Assembly (NCBI RefSeq): GCF_000344685.1
Contig: NW_006920411.1
Coordinates: 1,514,623-1,578,622 of the forward strand
DNA: 64,000 nt
DNA from: Gloeophyllum trabeum ATCC 11539
Lineage: Eukaryota > Basidiomycota > Agaricomycetes > Gloeophyllales > Gloeophyllaceae
Direction: 5' to 3'
Position numbers and translations under genes: made by a program. Under the pieces are notes generated by a model that did not search any database, had not been told where the DNA came from, and saw only the letters and a program-made list of their open reading frames with translations. Within the stretch, counting starts at the first letter, position 1; each line of letters starts with the position of its first letter. Shown piece after piece: positions 35,101-46,103 of this stretch.

Positions 35101-36865
35101 ATATCTGTCTTCGGTCTACCTGTTCGTGACAAACCCCGAGAAGCGCGAGGGAGCTCTCCATTTTGCGCGGCAACGGATAATCAGCAACAAATCCCTGCTA
35201 GAGTACGCCGACAGCGCGGGATTACCTCCCTTCATACAGTCCAAGCCTTTCGTCGCCAAGTTATGGCAGCCTGCTCCTCTTGAGGCCGCTACCTCACCGG
35301 ATGAGGCGTCGGTCGGCAATGCCTCGGCAGCCGGGGCAGAGTCGAATACATCTGTCGTACCACCCAAGCGATCGAAGCGGAAAAGACAGCAAGACGATCA
35401 ACATATTCAATGGCTAGGAGACAAGGTGCGTCGCTATATACCGGCGTCCGTTCAGTGAATTTACTTCCTCTGCAGGCGGTCGCTGATGTGGCTGAAGCTA
35501 TCATCGGAGCGGGATATATAACCGGCGGTCGCGAGGTTGCTCTGAAAGTAACGAAGGCCTTGAACATCCCTGTGCCCCGTATCGACCGGTGGTCTGACTT
35601 CGGTAGGAAGGCTCTGGCTGTTGCTCCAGAGGCCGTCTCAAAATTGGGCAAGGGGAGTATTGAAGCGGTGGAACGTATCATTGGCCATAAATTCCAGCGC
35701 CCCCAGTTTCTCGCTCAGGCCTTGGTACGTGTTGCGTTAGTATCAGAGAACTGGCTCTAATAGTCCAGGTGACACTCAGACGCATGCCTCCATACAAGGT
35801 TATGACTTGACTTCTTACGAGCGGCTAGAGTTCCTTGGTGACGCGATCCTGGACTTCAGTAATGTCCGCATCCCTTTAACCATGGATCGCGCTGACCGTG
35901 CCATCCCCAGTGGTGATCCGTCACCTGTATTACAGGGAGACCCAATTGTCGCCAGGAGGTCTAACTCTATTGAAAGTGAGTATTCAGCCCTCACTCCACT
36001 CACACCCTCGAACTAATTATGCGCAGGGTGCCATGGTGTCGAATTCCGCTCTCGCCGCGGTCTGCGTATGGTCCGGCCTGCACAAACATCTGCTCTTCGA
36101 ATCCCGGGACCTCGCGAACGGTATCCAAGCCTACGAAGTACAACTGAAGGCGAAACAAGAAGAGGAATATCGCTTAGCGCGCGAAGAGGGCCGCTCGCCC
36201 GGTCAGTATTGGCTAGATATAGAGCCCCCGAAGGTAAACTAGCCAATCTCGACTTGGTCGCCAATCACTCGGACTGACGTCTGGATAGGCACTGTCAGAT
36301 GTGGTGGAGTCAATCATCGGCGCGGTGTACATCTCCGACAACTTCTCGCCTGTCGGGTCGGAGACGCTCTTTGTGAATGTCCTCAAGCCGTTCTACGACA
36401 AGCACATCACGCTCAAGACGTTGTCGCATCACCCGACGAAGATCCTGTTCGAGCTGTTCCAAGCGGAGGGGTGTCATGAGTTCGAGATGCTGAAACAGCA
36501 AGTCCACCCTGAGCGGAGTAGTTCTGACGGAAGGACGGGAGGCAGTCAACAAATAACTCGCTGCGAAGGTAGCTGTCCCTGCACGTAAAGGTTATGTGGA
36601 CATCACTGACGATGTCTCCCTGTACCCAGTCATCGTGCACGATACCATCCTCGCTGCAGCAGAATCTGCAACGACTCTGAGCGCGTCCCGAATGGCCTCG
36701 TTCTTCGCGTTGGACGCGCTCGAGGGCGACTCCGAGTTCATGAAGCGCACGTGCGACTGCCGTTCGCAATCCCAGGCCCGCAAGGCGGTGAAGAAAGCGC
36801 TGAAGGACATGTGGGAGGACGACGGTAATGACGAGGAAGTAGAGGCCGCGGACGGGCGGGACTGA
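32127..36865 (+). CDS. Dicer-like ribonuclease III lacking the N-terminal helicase motor
   Basis: Fourteen exons (32127-32883, 32937-33052, 33108-33208, 33261-34476, 34528-34702, 34752-34794, 34850-35028, 35085-35425, 35476-35724, 35780-35858, 35911-35975, 36027-36233, 36289-36517, 36591-36865) give 1343 residues. Residues 1-110 are disordered; a C-terminal helicase remnant follows (SDKFVKLVRILKSYEPYRNN to SMEDLDIPKADVVIRFD). Next come a dimerisation domain (about 423-510), a PAZ-like middle, RNase IIIa (FDYERLELLGDAYLKY), RNase IIIb (SYERLEFLGDAILDF) with second acidic motifs ADVAEAIIGAGY and SDVVESIIGAVY, and a weak dsRBD. The paired RNase III sites look intact, so cutting of dsRNA is plausible. 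No Walker A or DExH is present; motif VI is degenerate. The last intron (36518-36590) is the least certain. Confidence 0.85.
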
Positions 36866-37029
36866 TATGGTTTGCTGGACAACTCAACTGTGCGCCCGGA
36901 CTGTGGTTTCGAGAGCGACATCTATACCCAGCCAGTGCTATTAACACGCTCGAACATGCTTGGTCTACGTCGAACGTGGCATGCACTATGTCTCTACTTG
37001 TATAGCTAGCGTCCGCGCGAACCACTTGC

Positions 37030-37398
37030 TTAATCCTGCGCACCAGCGCCGGACTTCTTCCTTTGGGACCGTCCGTCAGATGACCGCGAGCAAGGACAAT
37101 CATAGCACGCGTTATAAATGGGCGACTCACAATTGGTAGGCCGCGGCCACGAAGGGGATGCTGAAGCCGCCCACGAGGTAGGCGATGGTCTTCGCCGCGA
37201 AGGCGGGCTTGCTGTGGAACGAGAAGGGGACGGGCTGCACCGGCGTCGCGCACGGATATGAGCAGACGTACTCAAGGGCCGATGCACGGGTTGGACACGT
37301 ACGCTGTGGTCAGCATGGGCCCCGCGAGCTTGGACGCGGCGGGCAGCACGGGCGGCCTGCTGGCGGAGGAGCGGCGAGCGAGCGAGGATGGACTGCAT
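37030..37398 (-). CDS. COX8: cytochrome c oxidase subunit COX8 (COX7C type)
   Basis: Exons 37303-37398, 37131-37234 and 37030-37060 give 76 residues. The presequence MQSILARSPLLRQQAARAAR is Arg/Ala-rich. The mature part has the family core VPFSFHSKPAFAAKTIAY followed by the membrane helix LVGGFSIPFVAAAYQLKKSG. This is a small single-helix subunit of complex IV in the mitochondrial inner membrane. Length and motif fit COX8 of yeast and COX7C of animals. An in-frame upstream Met at about 37494 would only extend the presequence. Tail-to-tail with the Dicer gene. Confidence 0.88.
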   Translation of the reverse strand: MQSILARSPLLRQQAARAARRVQARGAHADHSVRVQPVHRPLSTSAHIRARRRCSPSPSRSTASPPSRRRPSPTSWAASASPSWPRPTNCESPIYNACYDCPCSRSSDGRSQRKKSGAGAQD

Positions 37399-38468
37399 TT
37401 CTGCGCGAAGGGCTGGCGGCGGATGTGTCTGGGTGCAAGTACGGAGGCGGGGCGAGAAATGACGCAAAAACTTGCCATTGGTTCGGACGAGCATCGGGAA
37501 ACGCCGGAGGGGCCCGCGGCTCCGACTCCGCGACTAGTTTTGCTTTCAGCGACCGTGCACGCTTGGTGCACGCCATCGAGGTGCCTTCAACTGCAAGTCC
37601 TGAATTGTCGGTATGTAACCTGAGGCCATTGTATATTTTGTCCCCCACGCTTGCGCCCTCTGGCCCCTTGTATCCCCAATAAGCAAAGACATAGCACCCA
37701 AATATACTAGAACCCGCACCCCATGCGTGGTGACCCAGAACCATGATGCCTTTACGTCGACAACGTGTCCTCACGTTCCGCATCTTCAGGGGATCTATCA
37801 ATTGTCCCCTTGGAACGAGAAGCGATCGGGTATGGCCAGCGCTAGATACCGAGTGCAGGGTGGATCTCGGGGACGACGAATCATTGTCCTAAATCGGTCT
37901 CAGCGATCGAAGAGAGCTTATACCACGCCAACTTCCTTCGCTGATCAGCGTTGGCTTGAGAAAATACGGTACATAGCAGAGTGCATGATATCGGGGCTTT
38001 TTTGGGGAAGCAGCGAACGGCAACGACGGTCCCCCAGCCCTGACGTGGTCTATATTTTTCACTACTTCCAACTCGCCATCGTCTGGCCACATTCTCGTGG
38101 CGGAGATCTACAATCTCTCCGCCCCAAAAAATGGTAAGAATCAAGTCGTGGGCCGTGACTATTAAACACCGCAGCTTACAGCTTGATGCAACGTCTGGAA
38201 CGATCGAGTTGCAAGCAGACGAGAAACGGTGAATTACGTGATAGATAAAATACAAACCAAATCAGACCCTAATATGACCTAACGCAATTATACCCCGATA
38301 GAGCAGGAGAAACGATACTTTCGCTGAGGCTCTAGAACGCCACGATATCTTCCTATAATCCCTGTGGGACAGCGCCCACATACCGGAGCAAATCTAGCCC
38401 ACCGCCGCCCTCTCGCGCGCGCGCGACTGGCGGCCGGAAAGTGCGCATGAGCAAGTCTATTGATCATG
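37399..38468. other. intergenic spacer of about 1.1 kb
   Basis: Contains the COX8 promoter and the 3' flank of the proline-rich gene. Open frames at 37727-38137 (plus) and 37881-38255 (minus) overlap and match nothing known. Confidence 0.45.
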
Positions 38469-39368
38469 TCACGGCCAACGTACTATAGGACTCCTCCCGC
38501 GCGGATCTTTGCCGCCGGGGTCAACAGGCAGCGAGGTGCTCCTCGCCCGCACGCATTCGGCGGGCACTTGCAGCGGGCCTGGCACGAAGTCGTTGGCTTG
38601 GAAGCCCGTCTTGGCTGGGCTGCCGAGCCGGAATATGTCGTAGAGCTCCGCGAGACTGAGGTTGCGCTGGGTCTCGGGGCCCGACGGCGGGTCGAGGCGG
38701 TGCTTGCTGAGGTGCAGCCTGGGGCTCGCGAAGCCCGCGGCCTTTTGGGATGGTGGTACATTGATTGGGACGGGTGGTTTCGCGGGTGACAGGCCCGCGG
38801 GATGATTAGGGCGGGCGGGCTTCTCCGAGTCGTCATTAGCGACGGAAGAGGACCACGAGGCGATGGCAGAGGACGGGATCGGCGCGAGGGGGTACGATTT
38901 GGGACGGTGGACGAGAGCCGGCATAGGCGAGTGCCGAATGTGGCGATTGGCATCCCCGGCGCGGACGGGCGGCGGTACTTCTGGGCGACGCCGGGTGCAG
39001 GGCACGCTGTCAAAAAACGAGTCGCCGGGGAACGGAGTGGGCGGCCATGAGTTGTTCGCGCAGGAATATTCGAATGGAATGGATGGGGAGCGGAGTGGGA
39101 TGAAATCAGAAGGCAGCGGGAGATGTTGCCCTGCCGCAGCAGCAGGGTCTGACAGAGCTCGCGTGTAGTGAGAAGCCCCGAGGCCGTGGCGCTGGAGCAG
39201 GCCGTAGGAGAGCTTGGGCTGGTGGTGAAAGGGCAGGGTGACTACGGAGTCGGACGCGCAGGGTGCCCGGGACGACGTGAAGACATACGAGGTGGGCGGG
39301 CGGTGGTCAGCGGCGGCATCGAAAGACAAACAGGGCGTCCGGCGGTGGGCACGGGGAGTGTGTTCCAT
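38469..39368 (-). CDS. proline/serine-rich protein, unknown function
   Basis: A single open frame of 299 codons on the minus strand. It is rich in Pro, Ser and Arg and probably mostly disordered, with a more complex C-terminal patch [16 protein letters not shown]. No signal peptide, membrane helix or recognised domain. It is divergent from the aldehyde dehydrogenase gene (153 nt). High GC makes long frames on the other strand too, so coding status rests on length and position only. I do not recognise the family. Confidence 0.5.
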   Translation of the reverse strand: MEHTPRAHRRTPCLSFDAAADHRPPTSYVFTSSRAPCASDSVVTLPFHHQPKLSYGLLQRHGLGASHYTRALSDPAAAAGQHLPLPSDFIPLRSPSIPFEYSCANNSWPPTPFPGDSFFDSVPCTRRRPEVPPPVRAGDANRHIRHSPMPALVHRPKSYPLAPIPSSAIASWSSSVANDDSEKPARPNHPAGLSPAKPPVPINVPPSQKAAGFASPRLHLSKHRLDPPSGPETQRNLSLAELYDIFRLGSPAKTGFQANDFVPGPLQVPAECVRARSTSLPVDPGGKDPRGRSPIVRWP

Positions 39369-39521
39369 GCTCAGCAGCAGAGCGAGAGCAAGAGTCGGTG
39401 CAGCTCGCAGTGGTGTCGGAACGCTCTTGAGCCGCCGCCTGGGATTGAATTACATAAGCAAGAGATTAGATAGCGCGTCAGATTGGCCGATCTCTTTCCT
39501 GCGTCCCTCCACCACACCGCA

Positions 39522-42336
39522 ATGGCCCAGCCCGTGCAAGTCACCATTCCCGCCACAGGGCGCAAGATCACCGTCCCAACAGGGCTCTTCATCAACAACG
39601 AGTTTGTGCCGTCGGTGGATTCCAAGGATACCATCGAGTGAGCGGTTCTTGCGCCCATCACGAATCCCCGCCCGCCTGCACCCTGCGGCGCTCGGCCACT
39701 CATCACCGATGCTCTCTTTAGGACCGTCAACCCGGCCACCGAGCTTGTCATCTGTTCTGTCGCCGCCGGTGCGTGCCCTGTCATCTCGCCACATCTCTCG
39801 CTCTCTTCCATTCATCCGCCCGACTCCCCCCATTTTATTTACATCTCGCCCCCTGGCGCGCTTTCGCACGATCGTGCGAGGCCATCACTGTTCCCTCTTC
39901 TTTTCGCTCCGCCCTGGACCTTGCACGGATGCATTGACGCGTCCCACAATTCTAGCGTCTTCGGCTGACATTGACAGAGCCGTCGCTGCCGCCCGACACG
40001 CCTTCAATACAACATGGGGCAAGAACGTGACCGGCTTTGAGCGTTCCAGGCTCATGAACAAACTGGCTGATCTGATGGAGCGAGACGCACAGGCCTTGGC
40101 GGAGTTGGAAACACTCAACAATGGCAAGCCCGTGCGCGTTGCTAGGTGCGTCCGCGCTCTCCACCGAAAATCCTTGTATTTCGGCTAGATCTCCGACGGC
40201 CGCGTTCGGACTGATCCTGTGCTGATATCATTATTCGCGTAATCCCCAGGGACTTCGACATTGGCGACTCTATACAATGCATCAGGTACTACGCCGGCTG
40301 GGCCGACAAGATTACTGGTCAGGTTAGTCCCATCCCGAGATTCGGGTCCGTGACTCGGGAACCCGCGGTAGACGCCGCCACGGCCCATTGGCCTATCACT
40401 CCGTGCATTTCCTTTCTTGTCCCTGTCTTGACGCGCTGACGACGCCCTCTCTTCCCAGACCATCGAAGTCGACAACAAGACCAAAGTTGCCTTTACCCGC
40501 CACGAGCCCATTGGCGTCTGCGGCCAAATGTCCGTCTCCCCGCTTTTTCCTCTCCATGCCTAGGCTTGACGTGCTTTCTCGCGCCATGGCGTCCTCAGCA
40601 TACCATGGAATTATCCTATCAACATGTGGTACGCCCCCTTTTTTTTCTGACGCGATCACAGCGACCTCAGCGATTCATCGCCATCCTCCAGGTCTTGGAA
40701 GGTGGCCCCTGCTCTCGCGGCAGGCTGCACAATCGTCATGAAACCGTCAGAGGTCACCCCGCTCACCGCCCTTGTACGCCCACTGCCTCCTACCGCGGTG
40801 TCGCCCGTTCGCTTATTTTTGCTTGTCACGCCACCGCCGACTTAGAAATTGTCCGAATTATTCGTCGAAGCTGGGTTCCCACCCGGCGTCCTCAACACGG
40901 TCCCGTCCCTCGGCTCGGTCGGCGGCGCCGCCCTTGCGTCCCACCTCGACGTCGACAAGGTCGCGTTCACCGGCAGCACCCTGACCGGCAGGAAGATCAT
41001 GGAGGCAGCGGCCAGGAGCAACCTGAAAAAGGTACGCGTCTTACTTCCCGGCCGTTGGACGAGCGGATGATGGTTCGCGCCATCCTCCACTCGGCCATGG
41101 CCAGAGTATCCTCGTCGGCGCCCTGACACTGCTCGCGCTTGTCAGGTCTCTCTCGAACTGGGCGGCAAGTCGCCCCACATCATCTTCGAGTCCGCCGACC
41201 TCGAGCAGGGTCCGTCCTCCTTTCCTCCAATATCTGCGCGTGCGTCCTGACCGTGGCCGGCTCTAGCCGCCAACTGGGCCGCCCTGGGCATCCTCTACAA
41301 CTCCGGGCAGGACTGCACCGCGGGCTCGCGCCTCTTCGTGCAGGACACGATCTACGACAGGTTCACCGCGCTGCTCGCGGAGAAGGCGCGCGCGCTGAAG
41401 ATCGGCGACGGGTTCGGCGAGGACGTGAGCGGCGGGCCCGTGGTGAGCGACCTCTGCCGCGTGCCCGGCGCTGTATGGATCTTCACGCGTGTCTGCTCTA
41501 GGTCTCCAAGGCGCAGTATGAGCGCGTGTGGTCGTACATCGAGTCGGGCAAGGCTGAGGGCGCGAAGATCCTCAACGGCGGGGAGAAACGGCAGGGCAAG
41601 GGGTTCTATGTCGATCCTACGAGTAGGTCGCGTTTGGGTACTCTTGCTCGACCTTGTGACTTACGCACGGCTTCAATGCAAGTTTTTACTGACGTCAAGC
41701 CGTCCATGAAAATCGTGAGTGCTTGAAAAGGATATATGACCGCAGCCCGTCATTTGTTCATCGTTTTGTTGTACAGGTCAGGGAAGAGGTGTGTGGTGTT
41801 GTATATCTCTGCGATGCATGGCCGCCTGACTGCGGCTATTGTCCAGATTTTCGGGCCCGTGCTGGCTGTCGCCAAGTTCCACACGGAAGAAGAAGCCATC
41901 GCGCTAGCAAACGACACGACGTACGGTCTTGGCGCAGGCCTGCACTCCAGTAAGCCCGCGTGACACGCTGTGCACCCGTTGCGAACTCTAACGCGTGCCT
42001 CGTAGATGACGCCAACCAGTGCATGCGCGTCTCTTCGGCGCTCGAAGCGGGCACGGTGAGTCGATAACTCGGACCCTGAAACGCTTGGAGCCCCTCACCT
42101 CATGGCACACAGGTTTGGGTCAACCAATACAATATGCTCAACAACAACGTACCTTTCGGAGGGAAAAAGCAGAGCGGCATCGGTGGGTCTTGTTCGATCA
42201 TTGCGAGGTCTCACAGCCGCTGAGTACCCGCTATCCTTTTCAAGGCCGCGAGCTGGGCAGCTACGGCCTCGAGGAGTATACCTCCGTCAAGGCTGTGCAT
42301 TGGAACTTTGGCGAGAAGCTCGACTGGCCTTTCTAG
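39522..42336 (+). CDS. NAD(P)+-dependent aldehyde dehydrogenase
   Basis: Seventeen exons join in phase to 503 residues (39522-39637, 39722-39768, 39956-40145, 40250-40322, 40459-40529, 40599-40625, 40692-40773, 40846-41031, 41146-41209, 41267-41442, 41502-41622, 41683-41714, 41777-41788, 41847-41949, 42006-42055, 42113-42182, 42245-42336). Landmarks: [33 protein letters not shown], the general-base Glu in [12 protein letters not shown], the catalytic Cys in [21 protein letters not shown] and [15 protein letters not shown]. It oxidises aldehydes to acids; similar fungal enzymes make acetate from acetaldehyde. No presequence is obvious, so cytosolic location is likely. Exon 13 is a 12-nt microexon. 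Confidence 0.93.
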
Positions 42337-42790
42337 ACCGGGTAGCGGACACATGTAGCGAACAAGCGGACAGCGGGGGAAATCTTGGATATGAACATGT
42401 ATGGTATCGAAGCCTTGTACGAATAGTTCGCCGCTCTGGATTTAGTATGCGCAATTCATGACATCTACTATACGATGTGCTAGACAGGCACTGCAGATGC
42501 AAAGGGGGATAAGCACGCCTCGTTCTTGCGTGGCCGTGGCCCAGGGAGATCACATCCTGACGTCCCTGCACTAAGCGGTGCAGACTCGAAGCGCTGTGGG
42601 CGGTCATCTCTTGTTGTGCGACCTCCTCCTGAGCACCATGCAGTATTCTTGATAGCGTCCATCACTGATGCATGTCTTCGAGGTCTCATTATATCATCAG
42701 ATTGACAGAGTCGGCAAAGGTAGGTTATCCGCCGGGCATCGCCATATACTACAGGGTGTGTAATGTAATTATCTACCGATTCACAAGTCA
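42337..42790. other. convergent intergenic spacer
   Basis: 454 nt between the 3' ends of the aldehyde dehydrogenase and the first zinc-cluster gene; nothing else recognised. Confidence 0.5.
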
Positions 42791-43651
42791 CTAGTACCAA
42801 GCGTGCCCGTCTTCGTTACACGGAGGGAACGGCGCATACTGGTGTCCCGACAGTACATTGTTATGAACGGCAAATGTCTGGGGGTCAATGGTCCAGTTGA
42901 GGTCTGGAAACAAAGGAACGGCCGCTGTAGCTGAATTCAACGTGGTACCCGAGTGAGCATAATTAGCGACGCTATCTCCCGCGCTGGCGTTGGTGGCGCG
43001 CGGGATTCCAGTGGCGAGATGATTCGTGTGTTCCCATGGAGGGCGAGTAGTGTACGAAGAAGTCGAGGCGTGGCCAGCGGTTGGCTGATGGTGCCTACCA
43101 TCTTGAGGACGTGGGTGCGTCTTGGTGAAATCAGTGTCACTACCGAAGGGGAAATGCCACTGCATCTACCCACATTCCCAGCGACGGAGTAGACCGATCG
43201 CTGCATTTCGCCAAGGGGGTGAAGGGTAATTGGTATGATAGGGCGGGGCGCGATTCTCCTCGGCTCTTGCGGTCCACGTACGACGCCTGCGTCTGTGGAT
43301 GGCCCTGAGGTGCAGGCAGGAGTGGGTTGAGCTCCGCGTTTCCGCGCATGTGCAGAGTATAGGCAAGGCCGGCCGGCCTTGTCACACCGAGAGCAACAAG
43401 CCTTGGAAGTTTTCTCGCACTGTGGACGATGAGGGGACAAATCCGCGCCGTGCGGAGGGTACGGACCTTGGCGTGTGCTCTGCGACATGCATCACACGCG
43501 ATCTCGGCCTTGGGCCTCAGATTGGGAATTTCTGGAGAGTCCGGTACTGAAGGACATTAGCGACTACTGAGAGCCATTGACCAGCTGTCAACACACCTGT
43601 TTCTTCCCTTCCCCGAGTGCATGGGCTATGAGGCTTATTCTGTGGGGTCAT
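42791..43651 (-). CDS. Zn(II)2Cys6 transcription factor A (first of three)
   Basis: Exons 43597-43651, 43467-43546, 43282-43419 and 42791-43159 give 213 residues. A basic zinc cluster lies at residues 32-58: CDACRRAHAK then CEKTSKACCSRCDKAGRPC, ending LYSAHARKRG. The six-Cys pattern is CX2CX6CX6CX2CX6C if the Cys next to the fourth is taken as extra. The rest is Ser/Thr/Pro/His-rich without the usual middle homology region, so it is much shorter than typical Gal4-type factors. The preceding DSPEIPNLRPK is shared with gene B (DSPVIPLLRPK). An intron splits the cluster right before the third Cys, phase 0. The third intron (43160-43281) is longer and less certain. Confidence 0.75.
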
Positions 43652-43726
43652 TTGGAAGGGGAAGCGGCGGTGCGAGCCAGAGACAGAGAATTGCAAGGAA
43701 AAAAGTTGATGGCTGCGGTTTTATCG

Positions 43727-43915
43727 CCTGATACTCGAGGCCCATGGTTCAGGTATTTTGGGGAAGAACCCTCCGATTCAACTGGTACTCCTTGATGCAA
43801 AGAGTGGTGATCCTATCATAGAACATAGACGTGCAGTCGCCGCCGCAACGATCCAATCGCAGGACGTCGTCGTGGCTGGAACCTTAACTGGTAATAAGGC
43901 CATGCAGACCCGGAT
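43727..43915 (+). pseudogene. coding-like fragment, unassigned
   Basis: A plus-strand stretch reads GKNPPIQLVLLDAKSGDPII and continues with AVAAATIQSQDVVVAGTLTG and NKAMQTRILQ before a possible donor or stop. Composition is protein-like, unlike the surrounding spacer. The PPIQL...DAKSG start faintly recalls velvet-domain proteins, but the match is too weak to assign. No full gene could be built around it; a decayed gene or missed exons are equally possible. Confidence 0.25.
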
Positions 43916-46103
43916 ATTGCAGTAAGGGACCCTGGCCGAGAGCAATGAAAGATGGCTCATATGACATCATGTACGACTTCCTTCGCCTCCCTTATCCGTT
44001 ATGCTTTGGCAAGTCCCGCTATGATCCCGGGGGGTTGGGTGCATCTCCCACCCCTGAGGGTATGGAGAGATCCATACAGAGCATGTTTGAAATATCGGCA
44101 GGAGAAGGCTAAATCCTATCGGCGGCAGACTCGCGTCCCTTGCTCACATAGCACCGAGACAGCGCCGCCACTGGCAGACGCTGTGCCGGGGAGTTATACT
44201 TGATGTGCTGTGTGACGGACCTGAATCCTCAAACGTCAAGTTGAGGATGCCAGTGAATGGCAGGTTTAACCTAGCCGCGTGATTTAAGCAGTTAACTGCC
44301 GCTGCAGCCATGGGGAAACACTAAGTAATGGTCCCGCCTCGAGACGTTACTGATGCCGAGCCATAGAACTATGGCGGAAGGACATAGGCGAGCCAAAGTC
44401 GTCGAGCAATCATGATGCTCCCTGAGTTGCGTGCGAGCTGTTGACCGGAATCGAAATCGTACTTGTTGGAGGAGCCCCGCGCGGGTTCTACATAGGAGCA
44501 GCAACCGCGCGTTTTTGGCTTCCATGTTTGCCACGCGTCCTGCATCGCTTAATTCTCACACACGACCTCGCTTCTGGGAGAAAACTTACGTAAAGATCCA
44601 TCTGCAGAATCTGGGTTGCAGCCACTCAGTACTCAGTAACCGGTCCTCGACAAGCTCGCGCAGTGTTATCATCGGCATATTATGGAGGCTACTTCCAATT
44701 ATTTCGCGGAATGGCTCGGGGCCTGCCTACAGGCATATTATCCAGTTACTCTGACCGCTGCAAATTCATCCCATAAGGCAAACTTCTGAACTAGATCCAC
44801 CGCTGTCAGTTGTAGGTCTCAGTGGTTGTGATGGCTTCTGCGCAGTCTTCCCGCTACTCGTGGGAAGTATTGACCATCATGCAAAATCGATATACTGTCA
44901 CCGGGACCGGTCGCTTCTCGTTTCAGCTCGGGGGACGTCGCTGGGTTGCCCGTAAGCATTACCCCAATCAGAACGGCGAAGTTGGGCGCATGTTTGGGAA
45001 CACCACGGGCTCGGGTCCGCCTCAATGACTCGCATGCCCTTTACCCTGCCCGAGAAAAGGTGTCTCCTCGTTCTCAAGAGTCTTGGAGCCGGCCCATGAG
45101 GATCCCCTCAGAGACGCGCTTACATGAACTGCTTCCACGGTCCCAAATCCTGCTTCTATTGACAAATCTCATTAAGATTGTAACAGATGCATCGCTGTCT
45201 CCGATGGCTTCCGCGGCTTGTCTGGCAATCAGGACGCGTCGATCTACACCGGGGCTCTGCAAGACGCTCGGGAAATTATGGAGTCGCCTCGGCTAACTCG
45301 AAATTTAGTCCTGTGCCCTGCGTATGGCATCCCGAATGTTGCGCCGGGCAGGATCGCAGATGATGTTATTCAATTATGTGGTCAGCAGAGCGTCGGACAG
45401 TTTATGGGGCTGGGCTATAGCCCAGTCCTTTGGTTCAACGACGACAACACCACCAGCTGTAATACATCTTTATGTCTATCCCGCGGAATACTTCTATGCT
45501 TCATTTCATGCGTTTCGGTACTATGATGAACCTTATGCTATGGCTGCTATGTTCCGACTCGACCACGTTTCCCCGTGTTGCAGCACCATGCTTTTCTGTC
45601 TCCGATCCGCGTTTGAACCTTGTCCTGTTCAAGGAAATGCTCGTGATGTCTCCCCCTTTACGTCTTTCTCCGCCCTGTCAAACCCGACATCTTCTCAACA
45701 GACTATCAACTTGACATGTGTACTGTACAGCTATCCCTATCTGCAAAATCCGCAATAAAAATAATAGGCTCTGTCTAAGGTAAGTCTATCGTCCAACTCT
45801 AGGATCTGGTGAACTCTATGAAGTCTAGTTTTACTAAGATAAATTTAACTATTGTAGAAAGGGGTGGAGAGGCCCGGGCTAGCACCCAGCAACATTGGGT
45901 AGTCAAGGAGTCAAGGCTGTGTCGTTGGCCCCCACCCAAACGGCGCCTGTCCAGAACAATAAACTAGTCTATTCTACCGGGAGGTGCCTTCCTCGCGACG
46001 CAAGTTCTCTCCAACCTCCGTCGTACCTGCAGCTGCCCCTCTATAATCCGTTTTTTTTTCGGTATCTAGGCTCCGAGGGATGTCGTATCAGCGCTCTGCG
46101 CCT
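43916..46103. other. gene-poor spacer between zinc-cluster genes A and B
   Basis: About 2.2 kb. Open frames at 44431-45758 are short, overlap and lack recognisable domains. It looks like degraded or fast-evolving sequence. Confidence 0.4.

Noticed and set aside
36569..36590. 22-nt intron near the end of the Dicer gene
   Set aside because: Too short to splice; a 73-nt intron (36518-36590) gives the right phase.
37727..38255. Overlapping open frames on both strands
   Set aside because: No family resemblance and no splice-linked partners; GC-rich spacer produces such frames by chance.
38460..39473. Plus-strand open frames opposite the proline-rich gene
   Set aside because: They are antisense shadows of the 299-codon minus frame, rich in Arg/Gly as expected.
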